Part shown: piece after piece, positions 1 through 11,964 of the stretch
How positions within the stretch are numbered: position 1 is the stretch's first letter
Layout: each line of letters begins with the position of its first letter
From: Lycium barbarum
Lineage: Eukaryota > Streptophyta > Magnoliopsida > Solanales > Solanaceae
Reading direction: 5' to 3'
Length of the DNA stretch: 64,000 nt
Assembly (NCBI RefSeq): GCF_019175385.1
Contig: NC_083339.1
Coordinates: 114,313,601 to 114,377,600 of the forward strand
Notes under the pieces: generated by a model
Told to the model about the DNA's origin: nothing
What the model saw: only the letters and a program-made list of their open reading frames with translations
Database searches by the model: none
Translations under genes and position numbers: made by a program

Positions 1-669
1 TTAAATTCTTGATACTGAGATACGGACGATATATGTGGGAGAATATACTTTAAAAAGGCTGCAAAATGTAGAAAATGACATAAGAAAATCACATTCTCTC
101 AGCCTTCTTTTACTATTCCAGTGAACTATTTTCATCTGGCCCATTCAGTACCATGACAGAGGCGAGAATGCTCATCATGAGAAAGCTGTATTTGGTAGCA
201 TGATTAGGAGTTCAGTAATGATGCTGACTGCCAATAGCATATCAACCCTAATTAGCGTACATCTACCACATTTTCTCATTTCCATTCATTTCAAAATTTC
301 AAACCTCTGTGTTATCATAACACAGCGTTCAACTAATTAACTTTTGCTCACAAATATTAAATTTTGACAAATCGAAAATAACTAATTATGACTTCATGGT
401 AGGAAGCGTTCAACCTTGATCGATCAATCGATAGTATTGTTTTTTGACTTCAAATATTACTGGATTTGTTTATATTTTTGAATAATATATTAAAAGAATT
501 GTGACAAAATAATTAGATCAGAAAAGATAAACGTAAAATCATAAAGTATAAAACAGATTAGTGTTAGGAAGCAAATCTTTAAAAAGAAAGTTTCTGAAAT
601 TATCCCATACAAAATTCATCTCTTGCATAATCAATTGACCAACTTTGGACGGGTGGTTGACGTGCCACT
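1..669. other. AT-rich intergenic DNA, nothing recognised
   Basis: AT-rich sequence with no open frame longer than about 60 codons and no repeat termini that I can recognise. It precedes the long inverted-repeat element that begins near 670. Confidence 0.5.
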
Positions 670-2250
670 AGAAACTTTTGAGTAAACTTCGAATCAATTC
701 CTCAAATGGTCATCTAAGTTGTAGAAATATCTCACTAAAGTAATTTTTTAATTTTTTTAAATAATAAAGTCATCAAACTATGTTCATATTTCTAACAAAG
801 TAAAACAAACGGAAATGTTATATTCTTAACGAATGTTTACATTTTTTTTTTTAGACTTCATTTTTAGGCAAAAGACCCCTTAACCCATTTTTAAATGATA
901 AAACCCATTAGGCTTTGTTAACTTACAACAAAAATTTTATTGTACTCATGTTTAAGTTGCAATATATTTTGTACCTTTATTATTTTAGCAGTTGTTCTCT
1001 GAAATTGGTTTTTATATATAGCCTATCTTGCCCCTCACGGCTCACTATATAGCAAGTGCCGTCTCTCATTAAATTATTTAATCTATTAACTTTCTCCTAA
1101 TGAAATATCTCCCATATTCAGCATAAACATTTTTGAAGTATGAATTAGTAGAAACATCTGATGGGAATAAAATAGACCCGTAAAAATAATATTCACGGTA
1201 TTAGTGATAAACGCGAAACACTAACTTATGGTTAAATCAGCAAGAATAAAATGCAGCAATAATGACACCAAGATTTTATGTGGAAACCCTTCTGAATAAG
1301 GGAAAAACCACGGCCAAGAGGAGCAGCTGATATCACTATAGAGGAAATTTACACTGTGTAGTAACGAGTACAAATACTCCTAAGACCACTACACCCTCAA
1401 AAGAAATAACACTCTTTTGATTTTCCCACCTCACTACAATATCACTCACACTCTATTTTTCTTCACAGACTATTTTCTTACGGTCTATGGAATACCTCAC
1501 TTTTGCTCTCACTCAGATGTATTGTCTGAGATTTTGGTGTGTTACAAATGAACCATAAGCTGCCTATTTATAGGAATGAATTTCCTATGGTGAGGTAAGC
1601 GCTTACATCACGATTATGATGAGGTAAGCGCTTACATCATGAAAATCTGAACAAAGAAATTGGCTTGTTAGCCAAGTCCACAATTGTTGCCAATGTATAA
1701 TTTGTCAAAGGAAGAAAAATCTTTCTTTCTTAAAATATGGGATAGGGGACTGGACCCCACAACATCCTAGTGGCAATTAACAAGCTATATGCATCTGATG
1801 CATTGGAGCAAGCAGTGATGAATTTACTGTTTAGTGTTATCCAAAAATCAAGCAATTATATGTACTGGAGAATGATCCGAACGAGTTGTTATTTAAACTC
1901 ATGAGATTTAACTTTTAACTTCAAGCTTAGTGTTAGATTGCACCTCCATTTTGCTTAAGTTACACTGATATAATTTGTTTTATGAAAGATGCATTTGAAA
2001 TAGGTCAGACGGGTTTTCTTATTTAAAAATGAGTTAAGGGGTCTTATGCCTAAAAATAAATCCTATAAAAAAGGATGTAAACATCCGTTAAGAATGTAAC
2101 ACTTTTCGTTTATTTTACTTTGTCGGAAATATGAGCATAGTTTGATGATTTTACTGTCCAAAAAATTTAAAAATTACTTTAGTGAGATATTTTTACAACT
2201 TGAATGCCATTTGAGGAATTGAGTAGTAAACTTCTCTTTCAAAACTTTCT
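670..2250. mobile_element. Element with long (~245 bp) terminal inverted repeats
   Basis: The segment at about 670-915 reappears in inverted orientation at about 2000-2250. Shared blocks include CAATTCCTCAAATGG, ATATCTCACTAAAGTAATTT and AGACCCCTTAAC. This suits a non-autonomous DNA transposon with long terminal repeats (Mutator-like appearance), or two inverted copies of one shorter repeat. No transposase frame is visible. A solo copia LTR is inserted between the arms. No target duplication was found, so the outer ends are approximate. Confidence 0.55.
1159..1761 (-). mobile_element. Solo LTR of a Ty1/copia element (603 bp)
   Basis: It starts TGATGG, ends CCCACA and is flanked by a perfect 5-bp target duplication ACATC (1154-1158 and 1762-1766). 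There is no internal domain, so it is a solo LTR. On the minus strand it carries a TATA-like CCTATAAATAGG near 1565-1578. Upstream of that are two copies of the 12-base palindrome GTAAGCGCTTAC (about 1596-1607 and 1624-1637), as expected of LTR promoter elements. It sits inside the long inverted-repeat element. Confidence 0.8.
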
Positions 2251-3418
2251 TGTCTAAAAAAGAGTAAAAAGACCTCAAACTTTTCTTAAAATATATTTTA
2301 GTATATTCAAAGTAGTTTCCTCTCACTTTCAAATCTTTTCCAAACAAGAGGATTCCCTAGAACGATGGGCTGCCCCATAAAGTAAGCTAAAAAGTTAGTT
2401 TTAGTGCCCATTGAAATCTCTGGTCTAAGAGGCAGCCCAGTCAATTGACTCGGACAATTAATGTTGTAATTTACTTCTCTAGAAAATTAGTACCAGATTA
2501 GTTTAAGAAAATACCGCTTTTCGTTCTCCATTTTCAAGTTTCAATTGCATGGCTCGAAGTATTCAAGCGCTGTTATACACAACAATAAAAAAAGAAAAAA
2601 GAGGAGAACCAGCAATAAGTTATTGTACAGTTACTAAGCAGAACCTGAAAAAAACAGGTGCAGAAGCTCTTCCTTTCTATTTCTTCTAAATGAAATTTAT
2701 ACTTATGTAAGTTTTCAGATGGTATAAAAATTATTTACAATGTTTATGTATATTAATTTAGCTCTTCTTTAGAAACCCAAAAGACAGAAAACTCTAGAAA
2801 CAAAAAAATTGAGCAACTAACGAATGGGCACTAGGGCAGTGTGCATCAAATGCACTACAATATATAAGTTGGTAATCAATGTCTAATCTGTCACTGTCAC
2901 TTTAAGGTGACTTATAATAGTGGAAAAAAATAAGGTGACCAGCTGAAAGCTTTTTTTAATGGCATTTTAAATGCAAGTTCACGAGAAAAACTTTTCTCAC
3001 GGTGGAATATTCACGTTATCTGACTAATTTAGTAGGTGTTTGGTCACAGATTTCAAATATTTTTCACTTTATTTTGAATTTACGAAGCTGGAATTCAAAA
3101 TGGAGTCATTAAATTTGATAATTTTATAACCAAACACTGATTTTAAAATAAAGTAAAAAATTATTTTTAAAAAAGCTGATACTTCTCATGGCAAAAAGGG
3201 GTTAATATTGACAAATATTTTGTGTCTTCCGTTAATTAATAAACGAGATATGTCTTTGAGAAGCCGTTCCTAACTTATTTGAGGTTGCGCATAAGCAGTA
3301 ATTATTGTTGACTTCTTGCTGTCGTCTAATCTCAAATTTTAATTAATATCAGGGAATTTGAGCAGACAGAAGAATATATACTACTTGCAAATATTGTAAA
3401 TAGTATCAGAAGAAAAGC
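2251..3418. other. Upstream region of the first glycosyltransferase
   Basis: AT-rich DNA before the ATG at 3419. A possible TATA-like stretch (AATATATAC, about 3373) lies some 45 bases upstream of the start codon. A small MITE-like segment at about 3034-3140 has imperfect ends (GTGTTTGGTC and ACCAAACAC). No other gene signal is seen. Confidence 0.35.
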
Positions 3419-6367
3419 ATGGATATTGGATACCAAAGGATTGGAAATCACAGAAGATCTACAGAGTCATCATTTTGGCTTCCATTTTGCATTAACAAGC
3501 CCTTTGCTAAATACTCTGTACTTATTCTCATCTTCCTCCTCGTACTTGGTTCTTACTTGTGGACAACTGTGCTCGACACAACCTCAAACGTAAGTTCCTT
3601 TTAATTTACATTAATAATTTTGTACTATCGACAAAATCTTCTAACAGTGTCCCCAATTAACTTATAGAACTCCAAGTAACCTGCAAATTGTAGAAATTAA
3701 TCCATTTCTTTTTGGATGTTTAAAACAGGTAAATTTATAAGTAGACTAGACACTTCAAGTCATACTCATAAAGAATTTGTTGTAATAAATAAATAAAGTA
3801 GCCAACAGATTATGTTTCGAATTTCTTTGTAGACTTTGTTTCCCATGGGGGCTAATTTTTTTTATTTATTTTTTTGGTTTCTGGTTTCGATATGTTCTAG
3901 GTAAACAAGGTATTGCGAAGTAGGACACAAGAATTTCCACTCAATTGCTCACTTGGTAACCTTACAAAAACATGTCCAGTAAATTACTACCCATCTGATT
4001 ACAAAATTATTAACACCAGCCCTTCATCATCCTCTCCTAAATGTCCACATTACTTCCACTGGATACATGAAGATTTAAAACCATGGAGGAAAACAGGTAT
4101 AACTGAAGAAATGGTGGAGAGGGCTAACAGGACTGCGAATTTCAGACTTGTAATCTTGAATGGAAGGGCTTATGTTGAAACATATGAAAAGGGGTTCCAA
4201 ACTAGAGATGTTTTTACACTATGGGGTATTCTTCAGTTGTTAAGGAGGTACCCTGGAAAAATTCCTGATCTTGATATGATGTTCGATTGTGTCGATTGGC
4301 CTGTTGTCAGATCAAGTGATTTTGCTGGGGAAAATGCAATTGCTCCACCGCCTTTGTTTCGATATTGTGGGGATACTGAAACATTGGATATTGTTTTTCC
4401 TGATTGGTCTTTTTGGGGATGGTAAGAATTCTAATTTTCACTCTTAACTTTTGTGCAGCCTTTGGTAGTTCAGAACTATGTTGCTCGGACTCACAAAAAA
4501 TGTTGTCGTATATCTTGTGTCAGATCCTTCATTACGTAGTTTTAGAGGATCAGACACACACCGGTCGGTATTTTTGAAGAGTTTGAGCAACATAGGTTCA
4601 GAATGTTCATTTCTGAGACTTTTTCATACTGCATGCATAAGTTGCTAGTTTGATCAATTTGGTAGGGCGGAAATCAATATAAAGCCGTGGCAAGACTTGT
4701 TGAAGGATCTTAGCAAAGGGAATAAGCAGCAGAGATGGCAGGATAGGGAGCCATATGCTTACTGGAAAGGCAATCCAGAAGTCGCTGAGAAGAGAATGGA
4801 GCTCGTTAAGTGCAATGTGACCGAAAATCAGGAATGGAATGCTCGCATTTATGTCCAGGTGAACTTCCACGCTACCCCCCCCCCCCCCCCCCCCCCCGGT
4901 GGATATAGTCATTTAACTGAAAACTCTATAAGCGTGGAAGAACCTTAGATGGTTTCTCGATGCATCCTTTACTTTGTTGTTCACAATAGCAGCTTGCCAA
5001 ATGGGAGGAGGAAGACGGGCAAATCGAGGGTGTTTGGTTGCTAGATTATATTTTCCAAGGCATGGCTTCTTTTGACATTATAATCCCTGTGTAACTAGCA
5101 TGTGAACCAATAAGGGCCGGGGCTAGTGAAAGATTGTTGTGTGGGAAGAAAAAGAGAGAAGTCTCACTTAATTCTGTTGAAGAAAATTTTTCTGCTGGAA
5201 AATGGCATTAGTAGTTAAAATCCAGTGCCAAAGAGACTCATCATAATATTATCACTGTCTGTTCAAGATCTAAGGATAATTCTAGTCTCACGAATGTTTC
5301 AAAATTAACCGATACCTTTGCTGCTGTTTACAGGATTGGAAAAAAGAGATACAGCAAGGATTCAAGAATTCTGACTTAGGAAATCAATGTCACCATAGGT
5401 AAATCCAGCCAAATTTCACTGTCATTCATTTGTAATTGCAGTAATTTTACCAATCTGCCAATTGGAGGTTTCTCCCCGGTTTTATTTTATGATAATTGAT
5501 TACTTTATTTCAGTTCTTTATCTGTTTGACCCACGCTAAATTCTTACAAATGTATGCAGATACAAAATATATATCGAAGGATCTGCGTGGTCTGTTAGTG
5601 AGAAGTATATTCTTGCCTGTGACTCAGTTTCTTTGCTAGTAACACCTCACTACTATGATTTCTTCTCGAGAAGTTTGTTGCCACTAGTCCACTATTGGCC
5701 CATAAATGAAAATGACAAGTGTGGATCCATTAAGTTTGCAGTTGATTGGGGCAATAAATACAAGAAAAAGGTAACAAACTATTCCCATATAACATCTAAG
5801 TGGTATCAATAATACAATCAAACCTCTCTATAATTGTTTGTTTCGATATTCTTTTGCTGATATAGAGAACATATAATATAATATAACATGAAAAATCGGT
5901 TCTAAAAAAAGATTTGGCCGTTATAATGAAATACTATTATAGAGGATGACTGTTACAGAGAGGTCAGACCGTATACTCAACTTTGTCTTGCTGACTTTTC
6001 TCAGGTACAAAAAATTGGTAAAACTGCAAGCAGTTTTATTCAACAAGATTTGAGGATGGAGTATGTGTATGATTACATGTTTCATCTTTTAAATGAGTAT
6101 GCTAAGCTGCTTAAGTACAAGCCAAGTGTGCCTAAAAATGCAAATGAGCTCTGCTCGGAGACAATGGCATGTCCAGCAGAAGGTATTGAGAACAAACTAA
6201 TGATGGAATCTATGGTTAATGGGCCAATTGATGAAAGTCCATGTAAAATGCCCGCACCCTTTAATCAATTGTCTCTTGATTCTTTCTTAAAAAGAAAAGA
6301 AAGTTCAATAGAAGAGGTCCGTACATTGGAGAAACAGTACTGGAAGGAGCAAAAAGAGAAAACGTAG
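3419..6367 (+). CDS. GT90 (DUF821/CAP10) O-glucosyltransferase rumi-like protein, copy 1
   Basis: Six exons join in phase: 3419-3589, 3901-4421, 4666-4858, 5334-5398, 5560-5770, 6005-6367. All introns are GT..AG. The product is 507 residues. Residues about 31-50 form one hydrophobic segment after a short basic N-terminus, so a type II membrane protein with a Golgi or ER lumenal catalytic part is likely. The CAP10/DUF821 domain starts near residue 75. Recognisable blocks are YPSDYK, HYFHWIHEDLKPWR, DWSFWGW (about 225-231), PYAYWKGNP (260-268), EGSAWSVSEKYILACDS (323 on) and YDYMFHLLNEYAKLLKYKP near the C-terminus. Animal family members (Rumi/POGLUT1) add glucose or xylose to EGF repeats; the plant acceptor is not evident from sequence. 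Exons 3-6 have the same lengths as in the paralog at 22710. Intron 2 carries a MITE and intron 3 a poly-C tract. The family call is firm; the substrate is unknown. Confidence 0.93.
4476..4595. mobile_element. 120-bp MITE in intron 2 of the first glycosyltransferase
   Basis: The terminal inverted repeats are CTATGTTGCTCGGACTC and its imperfect complement ending GAGCAACATAG. A perfect 8-bp target duplication GTTCAGAA flanks it (4468-4475 and 4596-4603), which suits a hAT-type non-autonomous element. A larger member of the same family lies at 26613-27468 in intron 1 of the paralogous gene. Confidence 0.85.
4875..4897. repeat. Poly-C tract (23 C) in intron 3
   Basis: An uninterrupted run of 23 cytosines begins 17 bases after the exon 3 donor site. 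The paralog has a 28-C run in the same intron at 30099-30126. Confidence 0.95.
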
Positions 6368-7593
6368 AAATTAGGTTAGTGCTATAATTAGTTTGTACCA
6401 AATGTAGAAAAGATATTTCATGTACCACGAGCAAGCCAACTCTATTATAATGTGAATTGAGTATGTACTAGTATGTGGTAGATAAGAGTAATTGATGATC
6501 ACAAGTTTCAAGTTAGCTGAACTTCTTTATTTATTGATTACTTGGATTTGATTTTTCGTCCTATTTTCTACCTTTACTAGGCCGTCGGCGAAGTTAAGTT
6601 TCAAAGTGATTACCTAAATATTTAAAACAGCTTGTCATCGTTGAAAATTATATCACTTGTTTGACTTTAAATGTGGGTATTATTCATTCCCCAGTAATTA
6701 GTAAATCAATTGACGTATAGTGTTCCCTTCGGTTTTAAGAGTTTGGCACTCTTATCATTTATTGAGTTGTTTTACTATAAAAGACGTTTATTTCTCTTCA
6801 AAGGTTTCTTAGAAATTTGTTCAATCATTTATTAGATAAAAGTAATTTTGGCTTAAAAAATCACTTATTCTGGACCAAATTAAAAAAGCCAGCAAATCAC
6901 TTAATTGACATTTTCACTAATAAAAAAAGTTTTGTTGGAGAAAACCACTACTGGTAGGACTAGAGGAAGTATTTGATTATTGAGACCAATGCAAAACAGA
7001 CAACAGAACAGGCCCTCAAAATAATAAGTATCCTACACTATTTACGAGAGGTAGCGTAACGATTACATCTCATGAACTGTGGGAATATGTTTCATAGAAA
7101 TCTTAAATCCCCAATTTAATAGTATTGCTATAAATATGTAGTAACACAACGTACGGAGCAGAAACTTGATTAAATGAAGAAGGGAAGTGGGGAACAAAAT
7201 GGTCGCTGGAAGACTTGTAAAGAGCTCTTAAATACTCCAAGTGGTTTGCTTTGACATATGCTCCTTCAATATAGTATTTAATTTACGAAATTTATGAATT
7301 TTTTTTTTTGAAACTTATAATGTGAAACAAATCGTAAATTTTTGTATAGCTATAAATTATTTCATTGATAAAAACAACAACAACAACATACTCAGTGAAA
7401 TCCAACAAAATGGGATATGAGACAGATAGATTGTACGCAGCCTTTACCCCTACATTGGGAGATAGAAAAATTATTTATTTTCATTGATAATAAAATAAAA
7501 TTTTAAAACTAAATTACTTTCAGATATAAATAACTTAAAAAAATGTGCTGCATAAGATGAGGAGGAGAGTGATTATTAGCGAGCTATGATATA
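6368..7593. other. 3' flank of the first glycosyltransferase
   Basis: AT-rich 3' untranslated and intergenic DNA. The only recognisable item is a degenerate LINE/SINE 3'-end fragment near 7371-7462, listed separately. Confidence 0.4.
7371..7462 (-). repeat. Degenerate LINE 3'-end fragment
   Basis: An ACAACAACAACA stretch is followed by CAGTGAAATCCAAC, AAATGGGAT, TTGTACGCAGCC and TTACCCCTAC. This is the same block order as the LINE 3' end at 35345-35470 and the fragment at 33868-33930. Read on the minus strand it is the LINE tail ending in TTG repeats. Confidence 0.55.
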
Positions 7594-8092
7594 CTTCCTC
7601 CGTCCCAAAAAAATCTGTCGCATTTTTTAGTTACATGTCCCTTAAGAAAGGATTTATAATAGTATGAGAGAAACTAAGCGTTCACCAAACAGTATAGAGA
7701 ACCAGGTTCTCTATCTGTTCCCTCAAGTAACAGAAAGTAAATAAGACAAGATATTTACGTGAAAAACTCCTTGCTCAAGGGATTAAAAACCACGACCCAC
7801 CGGAGTGGGATTTCAACTTCACTAACTAAGCACCTTAAAGATTACAACCTCTTAATTCCTCACCCCTTACAATAACTCTATCGTAAGTTACAACCCTTGA
7901 CTAACTTTAGCCAAGCAACCAACCCAACCTTGACTAACTCTAGCCAAGCACTCAAACACACCTTGACTACCTATAGCCAAGAAACCAAAATAACAAAGGT
8001 TGAAACCTTCCTACAATGACAATTCTCGAAAGTAGAGTAGGATTACAAATGAAGAGCAAAATGACACAGACTTAACAAACCTAGGACCTAAG

Positions 8093-10895
8093 TGTAACAT
8101 CCCGTAAATCCGAGTCGGGTGTGAATGTATGAAAATAAGTATTAAGTTGATGTTTAGCCATATGAATCCATTCAGGATGAATTCAGGTGATAAATAGTTG
8201 TTTTGAAGTCAAACCAAAAAGTGAAGCTGTTAAAGCCTTCTAAATTCGTCTAAGTCTGTACTTATGGCCAATTTTCGGGTATTTTCGTTAGGAATCTAAG
8301 AAAGATCAAAACATGAAAGTTGTAACCCTTTGAAATACCATTCGAACGATATATTATGGAGCTCAAGCGAAGCTCTGTGCTAGGAGTTATGCCTGTTTTA
8401 CTGAACATTGTCGACACAATCGAAAATTGAAAATTTTGGTTAAGTGTGAAATAGACGGGGGAGCTCGCTGAGCGCGGCTCAAAGCGAGGTAGGAGCTCTC
8501 CATAGGACTCGATCAGCGAGATGTGAGGTCCAAAATGTCCAGACTTATAAATACGACCCTCGGACGATTTTATGTCATTTTTCACATTCCAGACTATGTT
8601 CTAAATTGTATTTTGGAGAGAAAAAAACCCTAAGGCCTCCCCAAACATCTAAGGTAAGTTCTTACTCAAACCCCATTATTATTACCTCAATCTAACAAAG
8701 ATTAACACTAGAAACCTCACCTACTCCATAGATTGTGAGAATTCGATTCAAGAACAGTTGAAGAGGAGAATTGTTGGAAATTCGTCGTGAGGTAAGTTCC
8801 TGAAATTCAAGTATAGTTATGGGGATTGCTTGGGATTTATACATTTTTTATATATTGTTAGAATCCATGGGTGAATTGCATGAAAGCAAGAACACGAAAT
8901 CGGCTTAGAAACCCTAGTTTTAAAAAAAGGGTATGAATTCAAGGGAAAAGTGTAAAGCTCTAATATTTCTCATCTAAATCAATTGTAGCGTCACTGTTGA
9001 ACCTCGAAAAATCCGTTTGGTAGAGATATAGCAGGAATCGAGGTATGCCTCTTTTTGAACATACTCTTTTGAAACGATTTGTGTGACTTTGGTTGTGGTT
9101 TGTGTGCGTGCGGGGCAAGCCCACATTAAAACTTGTTTGTACTGTATTATTTATGTATACGTATTCATGATTTTTTTTTTACTTTAAAGGATGATTGAAA
9201 AGTTAGATATAAAGCTTTGGTATTTGTACTCGAAATTGCCCTTAAAGGATGTTTAAACTTGATATTTGGAAAGCTTGATTATCTCCTGTCCCTATAAATG
9301 GATTGTGTTGAACGTGAAACTTGTTTAAAGAAGTGAGTCTGTTTTCCAAAACTGAAATGAATTGGTGTACCCCTAAAATGGGAAGATGAACATAATCCAT
9401 GAGGAATAATTTGGCTATCATGATATGACTTGTGATTCGACTTCTATGTCATGATTGATCAGCTAATATGCTATGATTTGTATCTTGTTTGTGTTTGGGC
9501 CTGTATGGGCAAGCTGTACTAGTCCAGAGGACGATTAACCATTATGGATCCTAACGTATGGATACGAGTATTGCTGTGTCAGTCCAGAGAACAATTGACC
9601 TCCGAGGCATATAGCCCAGTGCATCTATTGTTGTGCTAGTCTAAAGGACGATTAGACTTCGTTGCTTCCTAGCCCGGAGTATCTATTGTTGTGTCAGTCT
9701 AGAGGACAATTGACCTCCGAGGCGTATAGCCTGGTGCATCTATTGTTGTGCTAGTCCAGAGGACGATTAGCCTCTGTGGTTTCCTAGCCCGGAGTATCGA
9801 TTGATTGATTTGCCTGTGAGTGGATTCCTTTCTATCTTGGTTGACTGTGAGTGGCTTGTTTCGTACTTTGATTAGCCTATGAGTGGCTTGTTTCGTATCT
9901 TGTTGCCTGTGAGTGGCTTACTGGTAATAATGAGCTTGTTTGCTTGTGAGTGGCTTATTGAGAACAACGGACTTGTATGCCTGTGAGTGGCTTATTGATA
10001 ATAATGAACTTGTTTGCCTGTGAGTGGTTTGTTGATGATAATGGCCTCAAATTGAAAAGACTCAAATGGTAATAAATGGTATACTGAATCGGAAAAGATA
10101 TATATACGTGTCTTGATGGGTTTCTATTCATAATGATAAGTTGTACGATTGATCTTGTCTTTGGTTTCAAACTATTTTATTGGAACTGTTTTCACGAAGC
10201 ACTGGAAAGACTGGAATTATACTTAATGACATGATGAGTTGGAACTGAAGTATATACCACTTTATGGTCTCTCTAATTGATGGTTGTGAAGTTGTTGGTC
10301 TATTCTTATCTCTGGATTTCCAACTGTTTGTCGTTGAAATTGTATCGCTGATCTTATATAAATACATATTTTGTTATATTACTTATTGTCCCCGAGGCAC
10401 TCAATGAGTACTCAGTACTCAGGTATACCATTGTTGTTTTTTATGGTATGCTAGGTAACAAAGAAGAGTAGGTACAAACAGATCTAGCGGGTTATGAGTA
10501 CTTGCTACTTTCCAGATTGTTGGTGAGCCCATACATTTGTTCGTGGGTTTTCATTGAGTCAATTATTATTCCTTAGTAGTTTCGGGCTGTGTCCAGAGTT
10601 AGTTTGTTTTTTTAGAAGCTCTTTAGACAAGTTTCATACTGTGGGTAGATGTTGAAGTCTCCTATGACTTTTTGAGGCATTTGCCATGTTCATAACTATT
10701 CATTTATATTAGACTTCCGTTAATTTTGTTTCATAATTGTGATCTTAAATTTTATTTAGTTATTTATCACTTGTTTAATTAAATAATGAAAGATTATCGA
10801 AAAAGGGCTTGACGTTATTATTGATTTATAAAGTTCTTCCGATGTTGTTCATGACGTCGGATGCCGGTCACGTCTAGGGGTTTTGGGGCGTGGCA
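8093..10895. mobile_element. Solo LTR (2.8 kb), probably Ty3/gypsy
   Basis: It starts TGTAACATCCCG, ends GGGGCGTGGCA, and is flanked by a perfect 5-bp duplication CTAAG (8088-8092 and 10896-10900). The uninterrupted copia LTR at 19692 confirms the empty site. TG..CA ends, 5-bp duplication and no coding region define a solo LTR. A related copy lies at 41432-43552. A TATA-like TTATAAATAC is near 8543. Internal tandem repeats occupy about 9500-10040. Confidence 0.85.
9500..10040. repeat. Two degenerate tandem repeat sets inside the solo LTR
   Basis: About 9500-9800 repeats a unit of roughly 60-65 bases containing CTAGTCCAGAGGACGATTAG, with variants GTCAGTCTAGAGGACAATTG. About 9800-10040 repeats a shorter unit around GCCTGTGAGTGGCTTGTTT at least six times. 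Confidence 0.7.
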
Positions 10896-11964
10896 CTAAG
10901 ACATCTTCAGTTATTGGGATCTAGTCCATTGATTTTGATAAAGCTTTGTTCTTGATAGCACAAAACGAGCAGTGGCGGCTACACTTGTGAGAATGTGATT
11001 TTCTGATTTTGCAAGCCTTAGGTTAAGCATTGTAACATGTTGTATATATATATTGGGGAGCATGTGAGAAGTATGTGACCATGGATAGGGAAATTTCATC
11101 TTTTGATATTGGTCTTTAGCTGCAGGTTTGGCCTCTAGCAAACTGCAGTTGCGCTGCTGCGGTTCTGCCAGTCGGCACAGTAACAGTACCGCAACTTACA
11201 GCTGTAGCGAGTTGACTGTACGACACTCAGAGGACCTGATCGAGACCTGGTCCCTCAAGTGTTTGTCAAATCATCAAAACTCAAAATGACATAACTTATC
11301 AATTTCTCCCTTTTTGATGATGACAAACCCATAAATCAAAATTCCCTCAAGAACCAGGTTCCCCAATTGTTCCCCCTGCGGATCAGACTTAAACAACATG
11401 TTAGCATCCATTCCATTTGAAATTTACCCCTTGAACTTTCAGCATCAGCAAATCAATTTACCCCTAGAAAACTTCCCCATTTTGGCATCATTGAAAAGAG
11501 TTACAAAAGCACCACAAGCACAAAGAATTTTAGTGACATTAAGTCATGGTCACTGGGGCAACATAATATGAGCAAAAATAAGAACAACAGATAGAAATCA
11601 TTGCATAAAACAGAGTAATTGCCCATGAAATATAGTAAACATGATAATATCCAAGACATACTAGTCAAAACAGTACAAAAAAAAATAATTAAAATGTCAA
11701 AAGTACCAATGTCATCAAAAGGGTAGGAGTAAACAAAACAGGAGTTTAATAGGGGGAGGAATGGGCTAAAGGACATGGAGATTAAGGACAAGCTGGGAAG
11801 GAACTAAGGAGCGAAAGCCTTGAGGATTTTATCACATCTCTCACTGGCAACCCTCTGATCCTAGACCATTTGATCACGGAGCACATCAAGCTTTTGCCTC
11901 AACTTAGCATTTCAGCCCTTAACGCATCATTAACAGTCGCCATTTCATTACTGGGACCGAGTTC

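Larger units (their letters stand above)
7665..11301 (-). repeat. 3' LTR of the copia element, interrupted by a solo LTR
   Basis: Aligned by eye with the 5' LTR at 19692-20527, matching over its whole length outside the insertion. Without the 2803-bp nested LTR and its 5-bp duplication it is about 829 bp. On the minus strand it begins TGATAAGTTATG directly after a purine tract AAAAAGGGAGAAAT (11302-11316). Confidence 0.8.

Noticed and set aside
4697..4948. Frame extending through the poly-C tract to give a run of prolines
   Set aside because: The tract lies after a clear splice donor (CAG|GTGAAC at 4858); the paralog's exon ends at the same codon, so the proline run is intronic.
8262..8585. 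107-codon minus-strand frame
   Set aside because: Inside the 2.8-kb solo LTR; no recognisable domain and not conserved in the related LTR at 41432.
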